Shown piece after piece: positions 1 through 9,800 of a DNA stretch of 64,000 nucleotides. Where the stretch lies: contig CAMFHP010000004.1 of the NCBI GenBank assembly GCA_945952225.1, forward strand, positions 1 through 64,000, in the 5' to 3' direction. Source of the DNA: an uncultured Myxococcaceae bacterium. Lineage in GTDB: Bacteria; Myxococcota_A; Polyangia; Polyangiales; Ga0077539. How positions within the stretch are numbered: the first letter of the stretch is position 1; the number at the start of each line of letters is the position of its first letter. Under the pieces are notes generated by a model. It did no database searches. It was not told the DNA's origin and saw only the letters and a list, made by a program, of their open reading frames with translations. The position numbers were made by a program, and so were the translations under genes.

Positions 1-194
1 GCGGTTGATGCGGCGCGCGGCTACGCCGACCTGCGCTGGGAAAGAGCCGCACCCCCTTCATGGAACCAGCGTTTCCAGTTGATCGGCATCGTTTCAACCC
101 TGCCTTGTTTCAGAACTACTCGTTGGACGGGAAGCAAGAGCAGCGGTAGGGCAAGCGACCTGAATTCGTGCCTAGGCCCACCCTCGGCCGTGCC

Positions 195-1943
195 CTACTG
201 CGATCGAAGAATCACGGCATGTGCGCATCGAAACCCAACAGCGGACGAGCGTTGGCTAACTGCGCTGCAACGATACGCGTCAATCTGTAGATCGACGCCA
301 GTGCCCCCCTGAATCCATGAACCGCCACGGTACGGAAAACAGCGACCGTTGGCTCGTCCGAGCATCGCGGTCCATTCCCATAGATTGCCTACGAGGTCGA
401 GCACTCCAAAACGGGACGCTCCGCTCGGAATGGAACCAACAGGGCTTACGTCTGGCCATGAATCTCGACTTGCGTAGGCGGGAATTCCGCCCTGGATCGG
501 CGCGCACTCCTTGCCGCATCCGTTTACACGGCCAGTCAGATCGTTGTCGTTGCCCCAAGGGTACAGAGCAAATGAGTCATCTCGCGCAGCTCGTTTCCAC
601 TCGCTTTCGCTGGGCAAGTACCCGCCGACTGAAGCGCAGAAATCGTTTGCATCGTTCCATGTGACGCAATTGATGGGGTTGTCAGGGAACGATTTCCGAC
701 GGTCCCAGGTTGAGAGTCGAGGAGCTGAGCAAACGGCTGAATTAACGGGTTGGCACAAGCCAAGATCAACGCAATGCGCGAACTGTCCGGCAGTCACCTC
801 AGTTCGATGAATGCAAAATTCTGCGACGAGGGTTCTGTCACGTCGTCGGCTTCCATCCAGAAATACAGGTCCGCTTGGGATCGGGAGGAAACCAGGCGGA
901 CATTCTGTTGGCATGTTTCGCGGGGACGGGGAAATAGTCGACAGTTGTAGCGGTTGGAGTGGAGAAGAATTCCTGCGACTAACGATTGGTGGTGACATCC
1001 GATGACGAAACAGCATTACCGTTGCACCTGCAACAAACACGACCCCAGCAAAAATCCAAAACTTGAGTGAGTTCCGCCCAGACGGCGCAGTCGGCAAGTC
1101 TAACAAACTACCTGCAAACTGAAGGGCTGTTTCCGAACGGGCATCAGGATCCGTCTCCAACGCTTTAGAGAAGTTGACTACTGGTTGGCTGACGTTAATC
1201 GAGAGAATCCTAGCGATGGCTTTCGGGCGATCGCCAGGAGAACAACTTCGCAGTGTGACCAACTCACTATTTGACAGGATTCGACCGACAATCACGCAAA
1301 GCACAACTAACGCAGATGAGTAAACATCGCTGAGATGAGAGTACAACCCCGCAGTGACACTCTCTGGCGCGGTCCATGTTCGGGTGCCGATAAATGCGTC
1401 CTCTCCCGTGAGACTGTGTGCGTCGTCCGTTTTGCAAATTGAGAAGTCGATCAGGATGGCGCGTCCGCCACTTTGAACCACGAGATTCCGTGGGGAAATA
1501 TCTCGGTGCGTAACTTTGTGTTGTCTGAGTTCGACGAGCATCATCTGGATGTCCGAGATGACATGGCGTTTCTCGTTTTTGCTTGGCGAGGTGCGGAGCC
1601 AAGTGTCGAGTGTACTGCCCTCAATCCATCGATAGGCAATCCAGGGGTGGCCCCCCTTCTTCCCTGTCGAATGCGCATGAATTTTCTGAAAACAACTATG
1701 GTGAAGTTTTCGGAGTACGCGGAGTTCTCGCTCAATTCTGCGCTTGGTAACTTCTGATGCCGGCCTTTCGCCAAACACCTTGACAGACAATGCGTGGCCG
1801 GAGGGATAGTGTTCCCCTCGATAGATATCTGCTTGGCCCCCACCATCAATGCGGCTCGAAAGCCGAATCGATGAATCTTGGAGTTGGGGCATTGTCGGAT
1901 TGGCCGCGCTTGAATCTCGCGTGCGCCGATCGTCGTTATCCAA
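195..1943 (-). CDS. Ser/Thr protein kinase with transmembrane segment and C-terminal FGE/SUMF1 domain
   Basis: A 582-residue protein. The N-terminal kinase domain (about residues 28-280) shows a glycine loop (GGGQADIY), the VAIK-type lysine (LSVKVF), an alpha-C glutamate (ERELRVL) and the catalytic loop HRDISPRNLVV. The DFG motif reads DFS. One membrane helix lies near residues 295-312 (FWIFAGVVFVAGATVMLF). The rest is a formylglycine-generating-enzyme-like domain (NPINCVTWNDANDFC, PSESEWKRAA, GNLWEWT, YRGGSW, VGFRCA), which in many bacterial kinases is a non-enzymatic sensor or binding module. The called start is TTG, overlapping the methyltransferase stop by 8 bases; an ATG 17 codons in (MPQLQDSS) is also possible. 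Its base composition is clearly poorer in GC than the helicase and the methyltransferase core. Last gene of the minus-strand operon; a signalling role in that system is inferred from position. Confidence 0.85.
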   Translation of the reverse strand: MDNDDRRTRDSSAANPTMPQLQDSSIRLSSRIDGGGQADIYRGEHYPSGHALSVKVFGERPASEVTKRRIERELRVLRKLHHSCFQKIHAHSTGKKGGHPWIAYRWIEGSTLDTWLRTSPSKNEKRHVISDIQMMLVELRQHKVTHRDISPRNLVVQSGGRAILIDFSICKTDDAHSLTGEDAFIGTRTWTAPESVTAGLYSHLSDVYSSALVVLCVIVGRILSNSELVTLRSCSPGDRPKAIARILSINVSQPVVNFSKALETDPDARSETALQFAGSLLDLPTAPSGRNSLKFWIFAGVVFVAGATVMLFRHRMSPPIVSRRNSSPLQPLQLSTISPSPRNMPTECPPGFLPIPSGPVFLDGSRRRDRTLVAEFCIHRTEVTAGQFAHCVDLGLCQPVNSAVCSAPRLSTWDRRKSFPDNPINCVTWNDANDFCASVGGYLPSESEWKRAARDDSFALYPWGNDNDLTGRVNGCGKECAPIQGGIPAYASRDSWPDVSPVGSIPSGASRFGVLDLVGNLWEWTAMLGRANGRCFPYRGGSWIQGGTGVDLQIDAYRCSAVSQRSSAVGFRCAHAVILRSQ

Positions 1944-4900
1944 TCCCCAGCTCCCCCTGACCCCCGCCGTCGCCCTTCTTCTTCCGCGCGCCCTTCGCGT
2001 TCGCGGGCGTCTTCGCCGCCTCGCGCTCGGCCGCGACGCGCTCCTCCTCGGCCCGCTTCGCGTTCAGCGCGAACAGCCGGTCGATCACCTCGTCCTCGAA
2101 GCGCTCCAGCGCCTTCTTCTCCGCGTCGCTCGTCGGAGTCCCGTACGGAGGCACCGCCAGGTCATCCCACCCGTACGCAGCGAGCACCGCGCGGTCCATC
2201 TCCTCGTGCAGCCGCCGCAGCTCCACCACGCGCGCGTCTCTCACACGCGGATCCTTGAGCTGGTTGTACGTCTGCGTGAGCCCCTGCTGCGTGTCGACCA
2301 TGTACGCCGCACGCGCCGTGTAGAGCCGCTCGCCGATCTCCTCCAGCTCCGGAATCACCGCGCGTGGATCGGGCTGAGGGAAGGGGAAGGTCTCGAAGAA
2401 GGCAGGCCCGCTGTAGGTGAGGGTTGTCTCGCCCCTCGACGTCGCCCGCGAACGCACCCAAGCCTCATGCCCTCGGCTCTGAACAGAACAGAACAGAGAG
2501 AAAGACTCGACTGGGGCGACCCAGGCGGTTGTCAAAAAAACCTGCCTCGGGTCTGCAAACGTCCACACGCAATGTGTAAATCGAACAGAACACACCAAAC
2601 ATTTAGACAACCCCGAAAGTGCCGACGTCAACGACGGCCGGTCAGTCCAAAACCGCCACCAGTACTTCTTCAGCCTTCGGTTGATGTCTGAATCAGGAAG
2701 CTTCTCCCGCTCAACCTTAACTGTCCCCTCCAGTCGCCGAAGCAGATCAGGCCATGAAGACGCCTCCACCAACGACATGTCACCGAAGTGGATGATCCGC
2801 CGATCGCTCACCACAGTCGGACTAGTCAAAATTTCATTTCCACCAAGGGCACGAAAAATACGACAGGCATTTTCCGAGCTAGAACTAATGTACGCCTCTT
2901 CCTCTGATTGATCCAAGTAGAAACCTGACCCATGAGGCGTCAGCCCTTGCGAAATCACATCCGCGTTCGATTTCAACGCTGCAGGAACTCTGACTTCCTC
3001 TCCTGATGCGAGCGATGAAGAGATTCGCCTGACACGGACACCATCCAAGACCAGTTCAGCGACGAACCGGACGATCTCGCCGAAGGCTATCGACACCACG
3101 ATCGCCTGAACTCCAGCGTCACCATCCCACTTGAATCCAGATCTTCCCCAGTAGATCACCCCACCACAGGCGGTAAGCACCGCCAAACCTGACACGCGAG
3201 TGAGCCCTTCGCACGCCGTCCGGGTCGCAACAAACCCGAGAGTTCCATTCGCGCCCAATAGGAGATGCGAGCGACGAAAAAAGTATGCGACGAGATCTGC
3301 ATTTCCATCCGATCCGTCGAATGTCCCCGTCAGCCACTCGATGTAACGCGGTCCCTCATTTCGACTCAGAACGTTCTTCCCCGCGAACGGCGGATTCCCC
3401 ACGAAGGCATCCATCCACGCCTTCTCGTTGGCCTTGCCTCCATCGAGCGGATCGGGTCTCTCCCCATAGAACACCTCGGGGAACTCCACCCACCAGTGGA
3501 ACGCGGGGACGCGCTCTCGCAGCACGCGCTGCATCTCGACGAGCTCTTCGGGCGGCTCGCGGCGGCTCTCCAGCCACTTCACCACGAGGTCGAGCCTGCG
3601 CTTGCGCTCGGCCTCGCGGGCCTTGTCTTTGTCGTGCGCAAAAAACGCTCCGACGATCAGGTCACCGATGAGCCGCACGGGCGCGAGGGCGTCGTTGGCG
3701 TCCCAGAGCAGGTGCTCCTTGGCGCGCGTGTCGTCTTTCGCGGCGAGCGAGAGGATGCGCTGACGCGACTCCAGGGCCTCGGTGAGCGCCGTGTCGATGA
3801 GCTCTCGCGCGAACTCCAACTGCGCGCCGGGCTTCCAGTGGAACGCTCGGATCTGCTCGACGTCGAGTCCCACCAGCGAGTCGCCGTGGCGGAGCGCGTG
3901 ATCGACGAAGGTGAAGGGCTCGTCTTTCGCCAGCGTGACGAGCCAGAGCGAGAGCCGCGCGAGGCTCACCGCCAGCGGGTTCTTGTCGACGCCGTAGAGG
4001 CAGCGCTGCGCCACGAGCCTGCGCGCGTGCAGCACCACGTCGCCGTGCGCGCTCGCCACGAGGTCGAGGCGAGCTTCGCGCGTCCACGCGGCCACGACCT
4101 GATCGGCGAGAAAGCGGCACGCTTCGACGAGAAACGCGCCGCTCCCCATCGCGGGATCGCACACCTTGAGGTCGAGCAATCGCTCGCTCGAAGGAGCCTC
4201 TCCCATCGCGGCGAGGAGCGGTTCGAGCGTGCGCCTGACGATGGGCGCCGTGAGTGACGGAGGGGTGTAGTGCGAGCTCGTTCTGCGCCGCTCGGCGCCG
4301 GGCTGGATGACGAGCTGACCGATCCTTCCGAGGGCGCTTCCTTTGACGCGCAGCGGATCGAGCGCGGCGAGCACCTCGGCCTCGGTCGTTGCGGCCTTGA
4401 GCGCCTCTGCGAGCTTCGCCACGGCGCTCTTTGCGAGCGCGGCCGTCTCGGTCAACCACGCGATGCGTTGCGCGGGCGCCTGCGCGAGCACCTCACTCGC
4501 CGCGACCCACACCTTGGCCCCCTTGAGGCACACCGACGGACCCGTGAGCCGCACGACGTGATAGCCCATGAGGGCCTCGTACACGGCTCCGATCTGCTCG
4601 ACGTCGAGCGCGCGATACGACAGCCGCTGGCCCTGAAACACCAGCAGCCGTTCGAGCACACGGAACACCGTCTCGTCATCGATGGTGGGCACACGCACGC
4701 GGCTCATCGCGTCGTGATCGAAGAGGGGAGCAGCACCCGCCGGTCCCCACCCTTCGAGGAAGGCGAAGCGGTGCGGATCGAACAGCTCTCCACGCCGCGC
4801 GGGCATCACGAGGTCGCCGTGCTCGACGCCGAGGAACACCGCACGAAACAGCGTCACCAGCCGGGGCCACGCGCCGAAGCGACGCGCCATCGAGTCGGGC

Positions 4901-5904
4901 CACTCGCCATGATCTCTCTGGAGCTGCTCGAAGAGTCCGAGCACCGAGAGGTTCTCGCTGTACGCCGGATGCTCGATGGGAAGCAGCCCCCGGTCTTCGG
5001 CATAGAGCGCGAAGACAAGGCGCAGGAGCACGGTGAGCAATCCCTTGTAGACGTGATCGTCGTCGCGGGAGAGCGCGTCGTCGAGGAGCGTGCTCCCATC
5101 GCGCTCTGCGGCGGCGACGAAGCCCGCGAGCAGCACATGGAGCGCATCGAGCATCTGCTCGGCGAGCTCATTGGTGACGTTGGCCTGCCGCGAGCGCGAG
5201 TCACGGAGCAGGGCCGGGAGCTGATGCTCGGGCGAGACGCCGAAGAAGCGCTCGGCCGAGAGGAGCATCACGAAGGCATCGAAGATCGACCGTCCTGCGA
5301 CGGAGGCCATGTCGTCGACGCGGAAGGTGATGTGTCCTGACGACTCTCCGTGGGGCGCGTACACGAGCCGTACGACGTCGCGGTTGGTGAGCACGCCGAT
5401 GGGCACGCGACACGCGCGCAGGAGCCGATCGAACTTCGCAGCGGGCGGATACTCCCACGCGCCGGTCACGGTCTCAGGCTTGTCGAGCGGAAGCCCCGGA
5501 GGGAGATCCCAGACGAGGGCGACGTAGGCGCTTCCTGCGCGGGAGGCGGGCGTGCTGTCGTCGGTGGAGCCCCCGGCCGACGTGTCGGGCGCCGCGAGGT
5601 GCTTGAGCGCGAGCGAGGGGCGGAGCGTCTGGTGCCCCTCGGGCACGTAGAGCGAGAGATCGTCAGGGAGTGCGGGCGCGACGTCGAAGAGATCAGGCGT
5701 CCAATCGAGCACCGCAGCGAGGAACGCGGTGAGATCCGCGATGCGACCAACGGGGGCGAGCTCGGCGAGTCGTTGTTGATGCGAGAGGGGCTGCCGACGC
5801 ATGCACTGAGCGTCGGAGAGCACGGGCACGGAGACGACGAGTCCCTCCACAGGCTGCACGAGCCCGAGCCATTCAGCGTGGAAGCGGGATTCGAGATCGG
5901 TCAC
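1936..5904 (-). CDS. Large N6-adenine DNA methyltransferase (Eco57I / DrmMI-like)
   Basis: A 1322-residue class I SAM-dependent DNA methyltransferase. The SAM-binding motif I is DPAMGSGAFLVEA (about residue 600) and the catalytic motif IV is NPPF (FVGNPPFAGKN, about residue 836), typical of N6-adenine enzymes. The long N-terminal region (residues 1-560) and the size match the large methylases of Eco57I/BREX/DISARM class 1 type rather than a simple type II enzyme. The probable target-recognition region (about residues 850-1148, bases 2460-3350) has markedly lower GC than the rest. The C-terminus is a charged tail (KGARKKKGDGGGQGE). The start lies 15 bases after the stop of the preceding gene. 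It probably modifies host DNA so that the partner helicase and nuclease spare it; the recognition site cannot be read from sequence. Confidence 0.88.
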   Translation of the reverse strand: MTDLESRFHAEWLGLVQPVEGLVVSVPVLSDAQCMRRQPLSHQQRLAELAPVGRIADLTAFLAAVLDWTPDLFDVAPALPDDLSLYVPEGHQTLRPSLALKHLAAPDTSAGGSTDDSTPASRAGSAYVALVWDLPPGLPLDKPETVTGAWEYPPAAKFDRLLRACRVPIGVLTNRDVVRLVYAPHGESSGHITFRVDDMASVAGRSIFDAFVMLLSAERFFGVSPEHQLPALLRDSRSRQANVTNELAEQMLDALHVLLAGFVAAAERDGSTLLDDALSRDDDHVYKGLLTVLLRLVFALYAEDRGLLPIEHPAYSENLSVLGLFEQLQRDHGEWPDSMARRFGAWPRLVTLFRAVFLGVEHGDLVMPARRGELFDPHRFAFLEGWGPAGAAPLFDHDAMSRVRVPTIDDETVFRVLERLLVFQGQRLSYRALDVEQIGAVYEALMGYHVVRLTGPSVCLKGAKVWVAASEVLAQAPAQRIAWLTETAALAKSAVAKLAEALKAATTEAEVLAALDPLRVKGSALGRIGQLVIQPGAERRRTSSHYTPPSLTAPIVRRTLEPLLAAMGEAPSSERLLDLKVCDPAMGSGAFLVEACRFLADQVVAAWTREARLDLVASAHGDVVLHARRLVAQRCLYGVDKNPLAVSLARLSLWLVTLAKDEPFTFVDHALRHGDSLVGLDVEQIRAFHWKPGAQLEFARELIDTALTEALESRQRILSLAAKDDTRAKEHLLWDANDALAPVRLIGDLIVGAFFAHDKDKAREAERKRRLDLVVKWLESRREPPEELVEMQRVLRERVPAFHWWVEFPEVFYGERPDPLDGGKANEKAWMDAFVGNPPFAGKNVLSRNEGPRYIEWLTGTFDGSDGNADLVAYFFRRSHLLLGANGTLGFVATRTACEGLTRVSGLAVLTACGGVIYWGRSGFKWDGDAGVQAIVVSIAFGEIVRFVAELVLDGVRVRRISSSLASGEEVRVPAALKSNADVISQGLTPHGSGFYLDQSEEEAYISSSSENACRIFRALGGNEILTSPTVVSDRRIIHFGDMSLVEASSWPDLLRRLEGTVKVEREKLPDSDINRRLKKYWWRFWTDRPSLTSALSGLSKCLVCSVRFTHCVWTFADPRQVFLTTAWVAPVESFSLFCSVQSRGHEAWVRSRATSRGETTLTYSGPAFFETFPFPQPDPRAVIPELEEIGERLYTARAAYMVDTQQGLTQTYNQLKDPRVRDARVVELRRLHEEMDRAVLAAYGWDDLAVPPYGTPTSDAEKKALERFEDEVIDRLFALNAKRAEEERVAAEREAAKTPANAKGARKKKGDGGGQGELGIG

Positions 5905-5919
5905 GGCGTCGCTGCCCTG

Positions 5920-6726
5920 CTAGACATCGTCAGTCGTGCGTTCGATCTCAGTCCACACGCCATCAGCAGGCCTACGGTCCAGAGGGGGAGGAGGGTAGCC
6001 GCCATTACCCACTGCGATGCGGACCAGATATCTGGCAGGACGAGTTCGTTCTTGATATCCGAGCACGCCATCGACCACCTCTTGGTCGAAATCCAAATCG
6101 AACCCATGAAGAAAACGCTGGCAGATAAGGGAGGACAGCGAAGAAGAGCGTTGCTCCAACGCCCCAGGCGTTTTGATGTTCTGCCGGATCTGCAGTGCGA
6201 GAGGAAGCGGCAGCACCGCTGCGTGCATGCCCAGTAGATCGAAGTCTTCCGGAATAAAACCCTCTTGCCGCCAAAAGTGGTTGCGCCAGTATGCGGAATT
6301 CTCGTGATTCCAGCGAAGCGTTTTCAGTACTTGATTATTCCTTGCCGCACCGGACACGATGGGTTCTCGGCTATATAAAAGCAGATGTGGATATCGGGTA
6401 TTTTCTTTGATGTACTCCAGTTGGGCTTTCTGCGTCTTCTTGGATGGCTCGCGCTCGATCTCGTCGTAGTTTCCGGTAGCGGCTTGTTTGATCTTCGCTT
6501 CCAGAAAACTGCACCCAACGACGCGCACGCCATCCTGGCCAGCAATATCGAGCAGGAAGACGACATCGCCGTATTTTTCCTCCATTGCCCCCGACTGCTT
6601 CCAGCAGGAACACGTAATCTGTTTCTCGATCGTGGGGCCAGCCACTTGAAGGTCACGAAAGATACTTTCGATGATATCCACCACGCGATCAGTGACGGGG
6701 TTCTCATGCCACTTGGGATCCGTCAA
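5920..6726 (-). CDS. Putative PD-(D/E)XK nuclease of the restriction-like operon
   Basis: A protein of about 268 residues that I do not recognise by family. It contains GDVVFLLD followed, about 17 residues later, by CSFLEAKIKQA, the spacing and character of a PD-(D/E)XK core (Asp ... Glu-x-Lys on adjacent beta strands). Preceding residues TIEKQITCSCWK could supply the first strand. It sits between a SNF2 helicase and a DNA methyltransferase, which supports a nuclease role, but this is inference. The called start is a weak TTG that overlaps the stop of a 25-codon ORF as TTGA. The true N-terminus may lie upstream in another frame. GC is near 50% by eye, against clearly higher in the flanking genes, suggesting separate acquisition. 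Confidence 0.6.
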   Translation of the reverse strand: MTDPKWHENPVTDRVVDIIESIFRDLQVAGPTIEKQITCSCWKQSGAMEEKYGDVVFLLDIAGQDGVRVVGCSFLEAKIKQAATGNYDEIEREPSKKTQKAQLEYIKENTRYPHLLLYSREPIVSGAARNNQVLKTLRWNHENSAYWRNHFWRQEGFIPEDFDLLGMHAAVLPLPLALQIRQNIKTPGALEQRSSSLSSLICQRFLHGFDLDFDQEVVDGVLGYQERTRPARYLVRIAVGNGGYPPPPLDRRPADGVWTEIERTTDDV

Positions 6727-6800
6727 TTTTGTGAGGCTCGGGTCAAGCGCCCCTCCAACACAATCTCAACACTCCACAGATCCATCACGTATTTGGTCAT
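6723..6800 (-). CDS. 25-residue ORF filling the helicase-nuclease gap; possible frameshifted N-terminus of the nuclease
   Basis: An ATG 7 bases after the helicase stop opens a 25-residue ORF (MTKYVMDLWSVEIVLEGRLT...). Its TGA overlaps the TTG start of the next gene. Reading the nuclease frame upstream of that TTG gives GALDPSLTKLTDPKWHENPV without a stop back to base 6766. A -1 shift at the purine-rich GGAGGGG would therefore join the two into one natural-looking N-terminus. Either a translational-coupling leader, a programmed frameshift or a one-base deletion would explain this. Confidence 0.35.
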   Translation of the reverse strand: MTKYVMDLWSVEIVLEGRLTRASQN

Positions 6801-6807
6801 CGTAGAA

Positions 6808-9800
6808 TCACCTTGTCCCCGGCCAGAGATAGACCATCCCCACCGGCTCCAGTTTTCTCGTCACGACTCGATAGAGCGCGGGCAGTTCGGCGGGCTCGGT
6901 CTCGATCTCCTTCGCGAGCCGTTCGAGCCTGCGCTCCATCCACTTGCGGTCTTGATCCCACTGCTCCTTCTGCGCGATGTCGGTGTCGCCGAAGAGCGGG
7001 AGCTGCGTCCCTTTGAGCTCACCACGGATGGCGTTGCGCTGCGCTTCGAGGATGCGCCTCAGCGCGTCGGCCTCGGTCGCGCCTCGTCGCGTGAGCATCT
7101 GCTCGGCGTCGTGCGCGACGGCGTCGGCCTCGTGCTCGATGTGAGGCCACAGAGTCGCGAAGTCGCTCGCCGCGCTCTTCACCAGGCGCTCTTGCACCTT
7201 CGTGTCGATGCCTTCGAGCGTCGGCGCCGCCGCGAGGAGTTGCTCCAATCGATCGAGCGCCTTGCGGTCGGCCTCTTCGGCGAAAGGACGCAGGTGGTTG
7301 CCGCTGCCGGACTCGTTCCACGGCGCGGCGATGCTCACGAGCTGGTCGTGGAGGCGCGTCGCACCGGCGCCGAAGAGCGAGAGGCGACCGAAGGCGATGA
7401 CCCTCGCGATGCCGTCGTGGGGATTGCGCACCACCGTCACGCGCGCGAGGTCGTGCGACGACCACCCCTGCGCGAGAAAGCGCCCGAGGATGCGCTGCAC
7501 GAAGGGATGCGACAGGTGAAGGTGCGCGACGCCCGAGTTGATGCGCTCGGGCGGATCGAAGCTCACCGGAAGGAGCGGACGCTTGCGCCACTCCCACGGC
7601 GCCTCGTCCTTGCCGCGCGGCGGACGCAGCGTGTCGAGCGTCGTCTGCCAGCTCTCGGGCATCGTCGGAAGCGACCACAGCGAGAGCGTCGGCTCCGGCT
7701 TCACGGCGGGCGCTTGCGTGAGGTTCACCGCGCCCGCGAGCTCGCAGCCCACGTTGATCGCGTCGCGAAGCAGGGCGGGCTCGAACTCCATGACCTTGCG
7801 CGAGTCGTTGAAGAGGCGCCCGGCCTGATCGATTTCGTGCTTGAGGCGCTCGACGGTCTCTCGGTCGGAGTCGAGCTCGCGCTTCGTGGTCTCGCCGAAG
7901 AAGCCGAGCTGCGTCGCGGCCTCGATGCGCTGGCGCGCGCCCTCGTCGATGCCCGTGGAGAGCGCGTCGGAGAGGCGGTCCATCACGACGGCCGAGAGCG
8001 AGCCGAGCTCGTCTTCGATGCGCGCGACCTTCTTTACGAGCGTGCGGAGCACCTGGTCTTCGGCGCGCTGCGGAAGCACGAAGTAGTGGCAGTTCACCAC
8101 CGGCGCGGGCTGGAGCGTGCGGTCGATGCGTCCGTTGCGCTGCTCCATGCGCGCGGGGTTCCACGGAATGTCGAAGTGAAAGAGGTCGGCGCAGTGGCCC
8201 TGGAGGTTGACGCCCTCGCGCGCCGCGTCGGTCGCCACGAGGATCCGCACCGGATGCTCACCGGGCGCGCTGTTGAACGCGCGCTGCACCTCGTCGCGCG
8301 CCTCGTCGCTCATGCCGCCGTGAAACTGCATCACGCGCTCGCGGCCCTTGTCGGTGGGCTCACAGAGCGTCTGGAGCAGGTTCACCAGCCAGCGCTTGGT
8401 GTCGCCGTACTCGGTGAAGATGAGCACGCGACGGTCGCTCCACGCGGCGTTCTTCGCGCGCTTCGCGTCGAGGCCGAGGCCCGCGCACTGGTTGGCGCGC
8501 ATCCACGCGAGCAGCGCGAGCACGCGACCGTCGATCTCGTCGCGGTGTGCGGACGAGAGCGAGAGCATCTCGTCGAGCAGCTCCTTGGCGCGGCCCGAGA
8601 CGGCGGGGAGGGTGCGTGAGCGTCCCTCGTCGGCGGCGCCGTCGAGCTCCTCGCGCGTGTCGTCGTCGAGGTCTTCTTCGTCGTCGATCTCGGAGGTGTT
8701 CGACGCGCCGCCCTTGCCGACCGAGCGAGCGTGCAGTTGCAGCGTGCGAGAGAACGCCTCCACGCTCGACAGGAGGCGCTTCTGGAGGTTGACGAACACC
8801 AACCTCCCCGGTCCCTTCGAGGGACGCACCAGCGCCGTGTACTCCGCGAGCTTGTGCGAGAGCGTGAGGGCCGCGTCGCTCGCGTTGCCGACGCTCACAG
8901 CACCGCTCTCCGCGTGTCGCCACCACTGCCCGTCGCGGTGTTCGAGCGCGAGCTCGACGACGCGCCGCTCGGGAAAGTGCCCGCTGCCGATCTCGCGCAG
9001 GTCGCGCTTGAGGCGTCGCACCATCACTGAGTCGCGCGCGGCGGGCGTCACCGGAACGCCTCGCGTGAAGCGCTGCGGGTCGAGGATTTCGAGCAGCGCC
9101 GAGAAGCTGTTGGAGTGTCCGTTGTGCGGCGTGGCCGAGAGAAAGAGTCTGTGCTCGAAGCGCGGGGCGACGTCGCGAATGACCTTCGTCACGCGCGAGT
9201 CGATGGCGTAGCGCGTGGCCGACGAGGGAGCGGCCGTGTGCGCCTCGTCGAGGATGAGCAGCGACTTGCGCGCGCGCTCGCCGAGGCGCGCGAGGAGGGG
9301 ATCGCGATACTCGGGCCGACGCAGCGTCTGGTACGAGATGATGAAGCGCGTGTGCGTCGTCCACGGGTTGACGCCGAAGCCGCGCTCCTGTCGGCGACGA
9401 GACACGAACTTGCGGTCGTAGATCTCGAACTGGAGGCCGAACTTCTTCTGCATCTCGTCGCGCCACTGGAGGGTGACCGACGCGGGGCACACGATGAGCG
9501 CCTGCTCGACGCGCTGACGCAGCAGGAGTTCCTGCAAGACGAGCCCGGCCTCGATGGTCTTGCCGAGGCCGACGTCGTCGGCGATGAAGAGGTTGGCGCG
9601 CGGCATTTCGAGCGCGCGCTTGAGCGGCGTGAGCTGGTGGTTGAAGAGCCGGATGCCCGCGCGAAAGGGCGCTTGCAGTAGCCTCGCGTCGGTGGCCGTG
9701 ACGGCGTTCCAACGGAGCGCGTGGAGGTAGGCCGCGAAGTGCCTCGGCGGATCGAGCCGCGCGACTTCACCGAGCCCGTGCGTCTCGGGTGCGAGCACGA

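Noticed and set aside
1-194. Partial gene at the left edge
   Set aside because: A plus-strand frame is open from base 1 to 312, but its product has no recognisable motif and overlaps the kinase C-terminus, so it is not supported.
6385-8619. Long plus-strand open frame opposite the helicase, nuclease and mini-ORF region
   Set aside because: Arg/His/Leu-rich translation typical of antisense GC-rich DNA, no domain, and it spans the gap between two well-supported minus-strand genes.
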